DNA from: Pseudovibrio sp. Tun.PSC04-5.I4
GTDB lineage: Bacteria; Pseudomonadota; Alphaproteobacteria; Rhizobiales; Stappiaceae
Length of the DNA: 64,000 nucleotides
Direction of reading: 5' to 3'
Assembly: GCF_900104145.1 (NCBI RefSeq)
Contig: NZ_FNLB01000001.1
Location: 248,001 to 312,000, forward strand
This document shows, one piece after another, positions 26,947 through 35,682 of the stretch. The notes beneath the pieces were generated by a model. That model worked only from the letters and a program-made list of their open reading frames with translations. It was not told the DNA's origin and ran no database searches. The position numbers and the translations under genes were made by a program. The number at the start of each line of letters is the position of its first letter. The stretch's first letter is position 1.

Positions 26947-27300
26947 ATGGGCTGGTGGAATCCATTCAAAGCAATCGCAAACATTGTAACTAAAGCTGTG
27001 AGCACAATTATTGAGGCTGTCTCCGACGCGTTTGGCGAGCATGAGCTGGGCCAGAAGATCGCAGGTGTATTTGAAGCTGTGGTCGACACAATCGTTGATG
27101 TTGTTGTTGATATAGCCATGGGGGTTGCCACGTCGACCCCCGTTCAAGCTGTGATTAGCGTCATTACCGACATCGCTGAAGGGGCAAAGGACGTTTACGA
27201 CGCTCTGAACCCAGCTGAAAGCGCTGTTGAAGTTGCCGCAACCGATGCTGGCGTGCTGGAAAGCACTGCTGACTACGGTTCAGACGACATGCTGATGTAA
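26947..27300 (+). CDS. Small non-RTX protein, candidate type I secretion cargo
   Basis: A 117-residue acidic protein that I do not recognise. It has no cysteine, no RTX repeats, no Sec signal and no double-glycine leader. The first 30 residues (GWWNPFKAIANIVTKAVSTI onward) and residues about 42-90 form strings of Val/Ile/Ala with regularly spaced charges, consistent with amphipathic helices. The tail is polar and ends D-D-M-L-M: an acidic residue plus three hydrophobics, the known extreme C-terminal signal of PrtD/Has-type substrates. AAGGG nine bases before the ATG at 26947 sets the start; an in-frame ATG at 26926 is less likely. It directly precedes the T1SS ABC and adaptor genes with a strong hairpin between. 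A membrane-active or surface protein exported by those genes is inferred. Confidence 0.7.
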   Translation: MGWWNPFKAIANIVTKAVSTIIEAVSDAFGEHELGQKIAGVFEAVVDTIVDVVVDIAMGVATSTPVQAVISVITDIAEGAKDVYDALNPAESAVEVAATDAGVLESTADYGSDDMLM

Positions 27301-27307
27301 TCAGACC

Positions 27308-27345
27308 GGTCCGGGCGCTATCAATTAGGTGATAGTGCCCGGACC
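27308..27345 (+). promoter_or_regulatory. Strong intercistronic hairpin between cargo and ABC exporter genes
   Basis: A 16-bp stem with a single G-U pair joins 27308-27323 (starting GGTCCGGGC) with 27330-27345, around the six-base loop ATTAGG. It begins eight bases after the cargo stop codon and has no T-run. It would partly stop or process the transcript, so that cargo mRNA exceeds exporter mRNA, as is known for haemolysin-type operons. The GTG at 27329 lies inside it and is therefore an unlikely start for the exporter. Confidence 0.75.
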
Positions 27346-27394
27346 AACCAGCACCAGAACAAAAGTTTCCAAAAACAATATGCTGGAGGGTAAC

Positions 27395-29113
27395 TTGGCT
27401 AAGCGGTCACAAGAGCACACACCATACATCTCCAACGCCTTTCGCAGGCTCTATTCTGCGTTTTGGGGGATCGGTGGCATCAGCATGTTGATCAACCTGC
27501 TGATGTTGACGGGTCCCCTGTTCATGTTGCAGGTGTATGATCGCGTTCTGTCCAGCAGTTCTGTGCCGACCCTTGTTGTTTTGAGTGTTTTTGTAGCTGT
27601 TCTTTACGTTTTTCTTGGTTTGCTGGAAGGCTTGCGGAACCGCGTTCTGCTACGCATCGGCCAAAGAGTTGACGAGCAACTTTCCGGTTTGGCCTTTGAA
27701 GCTTCCACCCGCATTCCGGTAACGCTAGGCGCGGAAGGCGAGCGGACCCGGCCTGTCACCGATTTGGATACCATTCGTCAGTTTCTGTCCGGTTCGGGAC
27801 CATCTGCCATCTTCGACATGCCATGGATGCCGCTGTATCTCGCCATCATATTCATGTTCCACCCTCTGCTCGGCTTCACTGCCATGGGCGGCGCGTTGGC
27901 GATTTGTATTCTGATGGCGCTGAACGAGCTGTCTTCCAGACGCCCTGCGCTGGAGACTGCTATCGAGTCTGGTCGCAGAACCTCGCTTGTTGAGATATGT
28001 CGGAGAAACTCTGAAAGCATCGAGGCCATGGGTATGATTGATACCTTGCGCGAGCGGTGGGAAGACGGAAACGACACCTACTTGGGCAAGCAACGGAAAG
28101 CCTCTGACCGGTCCAACATCTTCACAACCATGATCAAAACCCTGCGGTTCATGTTGCAGTCCGGCATCTTAGGTTTGGGTGCATGGTTGGTGATCCAGCA
28201 GGAAGCCTCTGCTGGCGTGATGATCGCCTCCTCCATTATGACCGCACGTGCCTTGGCTCCGGTTGAGCAAGCCATCGCCAACTGGCGCGGGTTTGCCGCG
28301 GCACGGATCGGCATGGCCCGTCTCAACGAAGTGTTTAAAACTCATGCGCCTGCTGAGGAGCGGGTTGAGTTGCCTTTTCCAGAAAAATCCCTCGTGGTTG
28401 AGCGTTTGTTTTGCGGACCAATAGCCTCCTCTGATCCCTTCGTGAAGGACATCTCACTGGAGTTGAAGGCGGGCGATGGCCTTGGCATTGTTGGGCATTC
28501 AGGCTCTGGCAAATCCACCCTCACACGGGCGATGGTTGGCATCACTCCTTCCCTGAAAGGGTCTGTCCGGTTTGATGGGGCTGAGTTGGACCAGTGGAGC
28601 ATGGCAGACCGTGGTGACTTCATCGGCTACTTGCCACAGGACATCCAGTTGTTTGACGGCACCATTGCCGAGAACATTCAGCGGTTCAAAGACGAAAAAG
28701 AGACTGACAAACTGATTGCTGCGGCACGCATGGCAAACGTCCACGACCTGATTGTGAGTTTGCCGGACGGCTACAACACCGTTATCGGCGCGTCTGGCAA
28801 CGGCCTTTCCGGTGGCCAGCGCCAGCGGATTGCTCTGGCGCGGGCGCTTTACGGTAACCCGTTCCTGATTGTGCTGGATGAGCCGAACTCCAATCTGGAT
28901 GCTGAAGGGGAAGCCGCGCTCACCAACGCCATTCACCAAATGCGTGAGGCTGGGTCCATCGTCATTGTCGTGGCGCACAGACCAGCGGCAACGTCCGCCG
29001 TGGATCAGATCCTTCACATGCGTGAGGGGCAGCTACGGGATTTTGGCCCAAAAGACAGAATTATGAAGCAGGTGATCGCACCACTTCACAAAAAGCCGCA
29101 GGAGGTCGCTTGA
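27395..29113 (+). CDS. Type I secretion ABC transporter (PrtD/AprD-like permease-ATPase)
   Basis: A 572-residue inner-membrane exporter. An N-terminal six-helix membrane domain (about residues 25-300) includes LLMLTGPLFMLQVYDRVLSS, a hallmark of PrtD-type T1SS proteins. The ATPase domain follows with Walker A GHSGSGKST, signature LSGGQRQRIALARAL, Walker B FLIVLDEPNSNLD and the H-loop VVAHRP. It lacks the C39 peptidase domain found in bacteriocin exporters and the C39-like domain of HlyB, which fits an uncleaved cargo with a C-terminal signal. The start is probably TTG at 27395, preceded by GGAGG at five bases; ATG at 27380 and GTG at 27329 are in frame but lack good signals. Two bases separate it from the adaptor gene. 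Confidence 0.93.
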   Translation: MAKRSQEHTPYISNAFRRLYSAFWGIGGISMLINLLMLTGPLFMLQVYDRVLSSSSVPTLVVLSVFVAVLYVFLGLLEGLRNRVLLRIGQRVDEQLSGLAFEASTRIPVTLGAEGERTRPVTDLDTIRQFLSGSGPSAIFDMPWMPLYLAIIFMFHPLLGFTAMGGALAICILMALNELSSRRPALETAIESGRRTSLVEICRRNSESIEAMGMIDTLRERWEDGNDTYLGKQRKASDRSNIFTTMIKTLRFMLQSGILGLGAWLVIQQEASAGVMIASSIMTARALAPVEQAIANWRGFAAARIGMARLNEVFKTHAPAEERVELPFPEKSLVVERLFCGPIASSDPFVKDISLELKAGDGLGIVGHSGSGKSTLTRAMVGITPSLKGSVRFDGAELDQWSMADRGDFIGYLPQDIQLFDGTIAENIQRFKDEKETDKLIAAARMANVHDLIVSLPDGYNTVIGASGNGLSGGQRQRIALARALYGNPFLIVLDEPNSNLDAEGEAALTNAIHQMREAGSIVIVVAHRPAATSAVDQILHMREGQLRDFGPKDRIMKQVIAPLHKKPQEVA

Positions 29114-29114
29114 T

Positions 29115-30431
29115 ATGACGCAGAAAAAAAATGCACAATATGATATCGGCGCGAGCATCTCCCACCACCTGAAATGGGGCGGCATCTTCGCTGCTGTCCT
29201 GATTTTCGGGGCTGGCACTTGGACTGTGATGACAGAGATTTCCGGTGCAGTTGTCGCGCCTGCCACCATTGTTGTGGAAACCAGCACCAAGAACGTACAG
29301 CATCGCGATGGCGGCATTATCAACGAAATCCTCGTGAAAAACGGAGATACGGTGAAAGCTGGCGATCTTGTTTTACGGCTGGATGATACAGTCACAAGCT
29401 CCAATCTCGCTGTGCTAACCAATCAGCTGGACGAACTTTACGCCCAGGAGGCACGGCTGACTGCCGAACTACAAGGCAGTAAGACAATCTCTTTCAAAAA
29501 ACGAGCCAAGAGCCCCCTTCACCGGGCACATCTCCTGATCATTGAGGAAACCCAGCGCAAGATGCTGGACGCACGGGCTAAAAACCATCAGGGCAAAAAA
29601 GAACAGCTTCAAGCCCAGATCGGCCAGTTCCAAAAGCAAATTGGTGGGCTGATCCTGCAACGTGATGCCAAGCAGGACGAGATCGGGTTTGTGAATGAAG
29701 AACTGACTGGTCTGATATCCCTGCACAAAAAGAAGCTGGTTACAAAATCCAGAATCTACGCCTTCCAGCGCGAACGCAGTTCTCTGGAAGGAGAGCTTGG
29801 CTCTATTATTGCTCAAATTGCTCGCTCCGAAGAGGCAATCAGCGAGCGTAAAGTCATGATTTACCAGTCCGACGAGGAATTGCGATCCAACAATTTAGAG
29901 CAATTGCAGCAAACACGGGCGCAAGTCTCCGAGCTGGAAGAACGCCGGATCGCGGCACAAGATGAACTGCGCCGGACGGAAATCCGTGCACCCCAAAACG
30001 GCCAAGTTTTTGATCTGGCAGTTCACACTATCGGTGGTGTTATTGCTGGCGGCGAAGTCGTTATGAAGATCGTGCCAGAAGAAGATGAGCTGGTTGTGGA
30101 AGCCAAGGTTCAGCCAGTGGACGTTGATCAGATCAGCCCCAATCAGGAAGCCACAATTCGCCTGCCGGCATTTGACAAGCGCACAACACCAGAGTTGAAA
30201 GCCAGACTGCGGATGATTTCACCGGATCTGATACAAGACCCGCGAACCGGCAACACCTACTATCTGGCGGAGCTGACAATTCCTGATGAGGAACTGGCGA
30301 AGCTGGAAGGCAAAACACTTATTCCCGGAATGCCAGTGGAAGCCTTCATCAAAACAGAAGACCGCTCCGTCCTGTCGTATCTGCTCAAACCAATGATGGA
30401 CCAGATCGCCCACGCCATGAGAGAAACCTAA
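29115..30431 (+). CDS. Type I secretion membrane fusion protein (HlyD family)
   Basis: A 438-residue periplasmic adaptor linking the ABC exporter to an outer-membrane TolC-type channel. One membrane helix lies at about residues 20-40 (GGIFAAVLIFGAGTWTVM). A lipoyl half-motif HRDGGIINEILVKNGDTVKAGDLVLRL follows at about 65-91. A long coiled coil runs to residue 285, then the second lipoyl half RTEIRAPQNGQVFDLAVHT, and a beta-barrel domain to the C-terminus near LIPGMPVEAFIKT. It completes the cargo-ABC-adaptor operon; no TolC gene is in the window, so a distant one must serve. Its last 158 coding bases (30274-30431) are repeated at 32942-33099 as an orphan fragment. Confidence 0.95.
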   Translation: MTQKKNAQYDIGASISHHLKWGGIFAAVLIFGAGTWTVMTEISGAVVAPATIVVETSTKNVQHRDGGIINEILVKNGDTVKAGDLVLRLDDTVTSSNLAVLTNQLDELYAQEARLTAELQGSKTISFKKRAKSPLHRAHLLIIEETQRKMLDARAKNHQGKKEQLQAQIGQFQKQIGGLILQRDAKQDEIGFVNEELTGLISLHKKKLVTKSRIYAFQRERSSLEGELGSIIAQIARSEEAISERKVMIYQSDEELRSNNLEQLQQTRAQVSELEERRIAAQDELRRTEIRAPQNGQVFDLAVHTIGGVIAGGEVVMKIVPEEDELVVEAKVQPVDVDQISPNQEATIRLPAFDKRTTPELKARLRMISPDLIQDPRTGNTYYLAELTIPDEELAKLEGKTLIPGMPVEAFIKTEDRSVLSYLLKPMMDQIAHAMRET

Positions 30432-30766
30432 CCCACGCATGTCCTGAGGCGAAAGATAAGGTGTTAAAGCAACAGCTACCCTGCTGCTTTAACCTCCCCT
30501 CCCAAGCGCTCAGGCATCAAGGCCAGAGCAAAAATCCCAAGTAATTCCAGTTCGATCGTGTGGGTTTTGTGGGAGGGAATAGAGGTGCGTGATGGTGTGT
30601 GATTTGGTTGGAAACGTGGCAAGGAGATGCAGGAAGCGCTCGCCCAGCACTTTGTAGGTAATGGCGGGTCGAGGCCGTTTAGGGCTTACCGATTACAATC
30701 GAGACAACACTCACGGCCTGCAATTCCCATTGGCCTCCTCGACTTGAATATGAGACTCTGTGACCA
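30274..30766 (+). repeat. Repeat block A, copy 1 (hlyD 3' end and downstream sequence)
   Basis: This 493-base block aligns without net length change to 32942-33434. It spans the last 158 bases of the adaptor gene and 335 bases beyond it. Coding and non-coding parts are both conserved, so it was duplicated as DNA. The final 69 bases (30698-30766) also occur a third time at 35614-35682. Confidence 0.9.
30464..30492 (+). terminator. Hairpin downstream of the T1SS operon
   Basis: TTAAAGCAACAG (30464-30475) pairs with CTGCTGCTTTAA (30481-30492) with one mismatch and a five-base loop. It lies 33 bases after the adaptor stop codon. No strong T-run follows, so it may act with Rho or as an RNA end. 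Confidence 0.4.
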
Positions 30767-31158
30767 AAACTGACATTCGCACTGGCTCTGAGCAGCCTCA
30801 GTAAAAGCTTGTTCTCAACTTCAAGTCGACCTCATCTAACTTGCTGTTGAAGACAGCAAACACCTTATCGTGGAGATTACAAAACACGTGTTACGGACAA
30901 ACCGGTCGTTCGCCGCAACATCAACGAACCGCTACCTCGTGCCAAAGCTTGCCGTTGAATGACTTCAACTCCAACTAACATCGCAGTTCCTAGATCGGTG
31001 CCACTGCTTCTCGCTAAGCGCTTATGAAACGTGCCCAAACTGTCTAACCAAGCGTGACGATCTTTGCATCAGGTTCATTGTCTGGAAACAAAAGTGATTT
31101 CCTACACACCAAGTGCGTATTTGCACAACAGAACCCCAAAGCGCCAGCTCCCTGCAAA
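30767..31158. other. Non-coding stretch downstream of repeat block A
   Basis: About 390 bases without a supported gene lie between the repeat and the end of the polyphosphate kinase gene. Fragments of open frame exist on both strands but resemble no protein I know. It is probably decayed sequence from the duplication. Confidence 0.4.
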
Positions 31159-32169
31159 CTAGTCGACCTTGAGTTGCCTACTGGCGTCAAAGTCCTGTAG
31201 CGTTTGGTAAAATGTATCCGCTGGTCCAACAATCTTCGGGTCTGCATTGAGATTAAGTTGCGGGCTGGCAGCCGGATATGACATCGAACGAATGAAGTAC
31301 CGCATGCAATTCAACCGCGCCCGCTTCTTGTCGTCGGAGCGAACGACAATCCATGGTGCATCGGCGGTATGAGTATAGAAGAACATGTTCTCCTTTGCCT
31401 CAGAGTAATCGTCCCACATGTCCAGAGATTGAACATCGACCGGGCTTAATTTCCAATGCTTCAGCGGATCGTTATCACGCGCTTGAAACCTTCGCAGCTG
31501 CTCGTCGCGGCTTACCGAAAACCAGAACTTAAACAGGCGAACTCCGCTTCTAACAAGCATACGTTCAAACTCCGGGACTTGACGCATGAACTCCATGTAC
31601 TCAGCCGGAGAGCAGAAACCCATGACTTTTTCGACACCCGCACGGTTATACCAGGATCGGTCAAATAAGACGATCTCGCCTTTGGTGGGCAGGTGCCTCA
31701 CATAACGTTGGAAGTACCACTGCCCCTTTTCCTCTTCGGTTGGCTTTTCAAGGGCGACGACGCGCGCGCCACGCGGGTTCAGGTGCTCCATAAACCGCTT
31801 GATCGTGCCGCCTTTACCCGCAGCATCACGTCCCTCAAAAATTACTACGATGCGTTGGCCGCTGTCCTTGGCCCAGTTTTGCACCTTTAGGAGTTCAATT
31901 TGAAGCTCTTGTTTGAGGGCTTCATATTGCGCTCGGTTCATGCGTCGCTTGTAAGGATAATTCTTGGGCAACTGGCCACTTTTACCCGCAGCAACCGGAT
32001 GCTTTTGCAACAACAACGAATGGGCCTTATCGGTTATCGGATTTTGAATAGATTGGTCGGCTGCCGTCTTGTGCGTATTCTTCTTGGAGGTTTTGGGAAG
32101 AGAGATCTTGGTGCTAGAGGTGGACGTTTCCTGTCCGGATGTAGAGGCCAACTTCACTTTCTGTTCCAT
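31159..32169 (-). CDS. ppk2: Polyphosphate kinase 2 family protein
   Basis: A 336-residue nucleotide/polyphosphate phosphotransferase. The first 65 residues are Ser/Thr/Lys-rich and probably disordered. The PPK2 domain follows with Walker A FEGRDAAGKGG (about 111-121), NPRGARVVALEKPTEEEKGQWYFQRY, Walker B LFDRSWYNRAGVEKVMGF (about 168-185) and the lid region FWFSVSRDEQLRRFQAR. The single PPK2 domain and the RDAAGKGG sequence match class I enzymes, which mainly transfer phosphate from polyphosphate to NDP (ATP/GTP synthesis). GGAG nine bases ahead of the ATG at 32167-32169 fixes the start; the frame extends to 32220 without a better signal. It is monocistronic, within copy 1 of the old tandem duplication, and has no partner in copy 2. 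Confidence 0.93.
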   Translation of the reverse strand: MEQKVKLASTSGQETSTSSTKISLPKTSKKNTHKTAADQSIQNPITDKAHSLLLQKHPVAAGKSGQLPKNYPYKRRMNRAQYEALKQELQIELLKVQNWAKDSGQRIVVIFEGRDAAGKGGTIKRFMEHLNPRGARVVALEKPTEEEKGQWYFQRYVRHLPTKGEIVLFDRSWYNRAGVEKVMGFCSPAEYMEFMRQVPEFERMLVRSGVRLFKFWFSVSRDEQLRRFQARDNDPLKHWKLSPVDVQSLDMWDDYSEAKENMFFYTHTADAPWIVVRSDDKKRARLNCMRYFIRSMSYPAASPQLNLNADPKIVGPADTFYQTLQDFDASRQLKVD

Positions 32170-32514
32170 AGATATACTCTCCAAAATAAACCAGATTTCT
32201 TTGGGAATGCATCCATTCATCCGGAAACATTCATACGCGTAATTGCACGTACGTATATTTTAATACTAAACGCGATTGTTGTGCATTGACTTCAAGCAAA
32301 TTGAGCCCTCCTTTGTATGCGGTCTGTGCCATCAAATGGCAGCTCTGAGTCGACTGCGATTTGCTGCATCCGTTAAGAACAGGCCTCTGCGAACCAACCT
32401 AACGTCCGACCTGATTGATCGCATAGATCCATGCCAGGTTACTTACCATAGTCCGCAGAAAATCCGCTGTGTAGACAGGACAACCTTTGGCTGCAAAGCT
32501 CAGATGAACCCACC
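32170..32514. other. Intergenic stretch upstream of ppk2
   Basis: About 345 bases carry the ppk2 promoter region (AT-rich near 32230-32275) and otherwise nothing I can identify. The boundary at 32514 is where repeat block B begins. Confidence 0.4.
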
Positions 32515-32941
32515 GCCCACAGTTACCTGTGCGCACCACACCGAAGACCAGCCTCCAAAAAAAACCAACTAAAACGCTATCTCCGGAGAACTTCTCAAAA
32601 CTCCACGCACAAATCGCCAACTCTCCGGTGACAGTTGGAACATGTCGCAACCACCACCCTCGCCTGTACCTTCCTACGCCCTACGTCCCGCCCATGTCCG
32701 GCAAGCTGAAGACCTCTGTTCCTTCACCAATTTTAACCTGATAGCTGCCTGCTGGTAGAGAAGTTTCGCCCTCTCCAACCTTGCGGACAATGCTGCCGAA
32801 GTTCGCTGTGATTACGGTGCCATTGCCGAAGGTGGTTTGCTGTAGCATCCGGTCTTTGCTGAGGAAGCGGAAGGCGGTCATGGGTTGGTTGAACAGCTGT
32901 TTGTGGAGCGGTGCCCAGAGTTTGTTGTAGGCTTTGATGAT
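32515..32941 (-). pseudogene. Orphan 3' fragment of the 768-residue glycosidase-like gene (repeat block B, copy 1)
   Basis: This 427-base block matches 36846-37272 with no net length change. Bases 32681-32941 correspond to the last 87 codons of the secreted protein gene, still in frame with its stop TAG at 32681-32683. Bases 32515-32680 correspond to its downstream flank. There is no start codon or signal peptide, so it cannot make the protein. At 32941/32942 it is fused to an hlyD fragment running the other way. Confidence 0.9.
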
Positions 32942-33434
32942 TGACAATTCCTGATGAGGAACTGGCGAAATTGGACGGCAAAACACTTATTCCCGGCATG
33001 CCAATAGAAGCCTTCATTAAAACAGAAGACCGCTCCGTCCTGTCTTATCTGCTCAAACCAATGATGGACCAAATAGCCCACACCATGAGAGAAACCTAAC
33101 CCGCGCATGTCCTGAGGCGACACCAAGATAAGAGGCTAAAGCAACAACAACCCCTGCTGCTTTAACACCAACTCCCAAGAGCTTAAGCACCAAGGCCAGA
33201 GCAACAAACCCAAGCCCCCCTGTTCGATCGGGGGGCTTGGGAGGGAATAGAGGTGCGCGTTGGTGTGTGATTTGGCTGTAAACGCGGCAAGGAGATGCGG
33301 GACGCGCTCGCCCAGCATTTTGTAGGTAATGGCGGGTTGAGGCCGTTTAGGGCTTACCGATTACAATCGAGACAACACTCACGGCCCGCAGTTCCCATTG
33401 GCCTCCTCGACTTGAATATGAGACTCTGTGACCA
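32942..33434 (+). pseudogene. Orphan 3' fragment of hlyD with its downstream flank (repeat block A, copy 2)
   Basis: Bases 32942-33099 are the last 52 codons of the HlyD-like gene (stop TAA at 33097-33099), matching 30274-30431 base for base in length with scattered substitutions. Bases 33100-33434 match the flank 30432-30766. The 12-bp perfect inverted repeat at 33209-33241 is intact here but eroded in copy 1. The left border is the duplication junction. Confidence 0.9.
33209..33241. terminator. 12-bp perfect GC-rich hairpin in repeat block A copy 2
   Basis: CCCAAGCCCCCC (33209-33220) and GGGGGGCTTGGG (33230-33241) form a perfect stem with a nine-base loop. The equivalent site in copy 1 (around 30535-30575) has lost pairing. 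It was presumably the original terminator of the secretion operon; no T-run is present. Confidence 0.6.
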
Positions 33435-33604
33435 TGCCTGCCATTTGCTCCGTTATCAGGTGCCGCCAGCTAAAACGGGTTTGCTACTGCTGATTGTTTT
33501 GTCTCACGCGGGCATTGCCATGTTGTTTGAAATTGGGAATGCCTGAAGCTCCCATCCGCTGACGGCAACATTTTTGAGGTCTGTAATCGCGCCTCTGCTA
33601 CATT

Positions 33605-34960
33605 CTAGTCCCATGTTGCGGGATGGCGCCGCAGCTCACCAGAGGGGGTATCCCAGATCATCGGTGCATCTCGAACGGTCAAAGGTGGCCGCACCCGTTT
33701 CAGGTTACCCCAGTCGCTCGTTTCAATCGATGACGCAAAATCGCCTTTGACCTTGGGGGGAATAGGGTCGTCATCACCATCGGTTTGATCAGCCCTGCGT
33801 AGCATCCATGCAATCCGCGCAAGCGATGTTTGAGCTGATATAATTCGACCAGATTTTGCGACGCGGAGCGCTTCGAAAACGCAAGCGGCTAATACATACC
33901 CTGCTGCATGGTCCAGAGCTTGTACGGGCAGTTTTCCCGGTACGCCATGGCCATCACTGCACAAATCCGCAATCCCTGTACTGAATTGAACAAGACTGTC
34001 AAAGCCACGACGTTCTGACCACGGACCCTGGCGGCCATACGCACTGAGGCTAATGCAGATGTGCGTCGGGTTAATCTGATCGAGACTGGCGACATCAAAG
34101 CCAAGCCCTTCCAAAGCGCCGGGACGGTAGCCGTGCACAAGTACGTCTGCCTGACGCAGCAAGTCCACAAAGCGTGCCCGATCCGAAGAACTCGTCAGAT
34201 CCAACTCTGCACAGCGTTTGCCGATGGTTGTGTCATGCAAAAGGCCCGGATCATCCCAGTCGGCAGGATCAATACGAAGAACTTGTGCACCATACCCAGC
34301 CAATGTGCGTGTGGCCACAGGGCCGGCTAGGACCCGTGTCAGATCAAGGACCTTCAGTCCAGACAATGGCCGCTCCGAATTGTAATCCGCCTCTTGCAAT
34401 TTCCTAGGCGCTCGCGCTGGTTTAGCTTGAGACCATTCCACCAAAGGGCTTTGCGAGATGACGCGCCCCTGTGGGTGTGCTTGCCAGTCATTCCATGTGA
34501 TCATGCGCGCTGCGGCTCCACCCGCTGCGATAAAATCAGATTCAAGCTTCGCAACTGATCGATTGGCAATCTCCGCCGCTGCGTCCTCTTGCGTGACAGT
34601 ATTGCCAAGGAGACTCGTGGCAACTGCTTTGTGGTGGGGCGCGTTGGTATGGAGGCGAATCCAGCCATCTCTGCCTTTAAAGATCGAAGATAGCGGGTCC
34701 CAAGGTTCTTGCGGGGTCCAATCGATTGGTTCGCAGGATGTCAGCCCCCAGAACGCGGTGAGGCGACCATCCACAAAGACATCCTCCGATGATTGCCCGC
34801 GCAAGCGCGCTAAAGCAACACCGGCGAGTCCGACGCTTTCGGCCAGCAACTCCGTAACCGGCAAAGGGCCAGGCAACCGTCCGGTATATTGGATCACAGG
34901 AGGGGCCGTATTTGCACCAAACACTGCCAGACTTAACTCATTCCAAAAGATTTCGGTCAC
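33605..34960 (-). CDS. CaiB/BaiF-family CoA-transferase (family III)
   Basis: A 451-residue cytoplasmic acyl-CoA transferase moving CoA between carboxylic acids. The central part LSGLKVLDLTRVLAGPVATRTLAGYGAQVLRIDP is the family III signature. It is followed by LDLTSSSDRARFVDLLRQADVLVHGYRPGALEGLGFD and ISLSAYGRQGPWSERRGFDSLVQ. The likely catalytic Asp is in ALDHAAGYVLA. Residues 1-190 contain a partial second CoA-transferase-like lobe, as in two-domain members. There is no obvious partner such as a dehydrogenase or hydratase, so the acid substrate is unknown. The gene lies in copy 2 of the tandem duplication. Start ATG at 34958-34960, preceded by AGGAGC. Confidence 0.9.
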   Translation of the reverse strand: MTEIFWNELSLAVFGANTAPPVIQYTGRLPGPLPVTELLAESVGLAGVALARLRGQSSEDVFVDGRLTAFWGLTSCEPIDWTPQEPWDPLSSIFKGRDGWIRLHTNAPHHKAVATSLLGNTVTQEDAAAEIANRSVAKLESDFIAAGGAAARMITWNDWQAHPQGRVISQSPLVEWSQAKPARAPRKLQEADYNSERPLSGLKVLDLTRVLAGPVATRTLAGYGAQVLRIDPADWDDPGLLHDTTIGKRCAELDLTSSSDRARFVDLLRQADVLVHGYRPGALEGLGFDVASLDQINPTHICISLSAYGRQGPWSERRGFDSLVQFSTGIADLCSDGHGVPGKLPVQALDHAAGYVLAACVFEALRVAKSGRIISAQTSLARIAWMLRRADQTDGDDDPIPPKVKGDFASSIETSDWGNLKRVRPPLTVRDAPMIWDTPSGELRRHPATWD

Positions 34961-35389
34961 ACTAGATAGCTCCTTTCAGGATAGTATTGGTCGCCTTCCG
35001 AATGGAGTGCATTCTGTTTGGGAGATGTTGTCATCTGTTTACGCCGTGACGCAAGAACGCTTTTCTCAAAGCATCAAAAGTAAAAACGACAACCTGCCTT
35101 ACAGAGGAAGTCAAAATCTGGTCTAAAAACCGACGATCCATCCGAAAACCTAAACCCTTTTTCAACGGTCTCGGCGGGTTAAGCTCACACAGAGCACTTG
35201 TAAGAGCGACAGCAAAAGGCTCCAAACGAACGAGTACAGCCCTTGATGGAACTGAGTGAAGGTTCGGTTATGGCCCTAGACGGTCAAGCAAACGCTGCGG
35301 CTTAAGACAGAGTGGCCCTGGAAAATAAGTTTGGCCTACTTCTGGGTTCTAGATATAATTAACTGAGATTGAGCTATGTGGAGGAAGCT
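34961..35389. other. Intergenic stretch between the CoA-transferase and a small membrane protein gene
   Basis: About 430 bases contain no gene I can support. It is the divergent promoter space of the two flanking genes. A 64-codon minus-strand frame at 35031-35225 ends in a basic segment but resembles nothing familiar. Confidence 0.4.
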
Positions 35390-35587
35390 ATGACAGCAAA
35401 CCAGATTACGTTGATATTGGTTCCGGTGGCAATTTTGGGGTTCGCAGTTGCAATCTACCTAAAGGCTCAGCGAAAAAAGAAAACAGCACAGCCCAAAGTC
35501 CATGGACCGCATACTCCCGGCACGGGTAACGATCCGAAGGAAATGATAGCTAGTAAAGCGCATACGGGCTTCGATGGAGGGTGTTGA
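35390..35587 (+). CDS. Small single-pass membrane protein
   Basis: A 65-residue protein of unknown function. One hydrophobic helix spans about residues 5-23 (ITLILVPVAILGFAVAIYL), followed by the positive stretch KAQRKKK, so the C-terminus should be cytoplasmic. The tail is Gly/Pro-rich and ends FDGGC. GGAGG lies seven bases before the ATG at 35390, a strong ribosome-binding site, which is the main reason to accept it. A repeat fragment begins 26 bases after its stop. Confidence 0.6.
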   Translation: MTANQITLILVPVAILGFAVAIYLKAQRKKKTAQPKVHGPHTPGTGNDPKEMIASKAHTGFDGGC

Positions 35588-35613
35588 AAGCCAAATAAGG
35601 AAATGATAGCTCG

Positions 35614-35682
35614 ATCGAGACAACACTCACGGCCCGCAGTTCCCATTGGCCTCCTCGGCTTGAATATGGGACTCTGTGACCA
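35614..35682 (+). repeat. Third copy of a 69-bp repeat
   Basis: This segment, from ATCGAGACAACACTCACGGC to CTCTGTGACCA, matches 30698-30766 and 33366-33434 with only a few differences. Weaker similarity to the second copy seems to continue for another 100 bases. It shows the repeat moved or was duplicated more than once. Confidence 0.85.

Noticed and set aside
33295..33546. 83-codon frame in repeat block A copy 2
   Set aside because: The equivalent frame in copy 1 is not conserved as coding, so the repeat is probably non-coding here.
34458..35126. 222-codon plus-strand open frame extending beyond the CoA-transferase start
   Set aside because: Most of it is antisense to the CoA-transferase gene; the rest has no family resemblance or ribosome-binding site.
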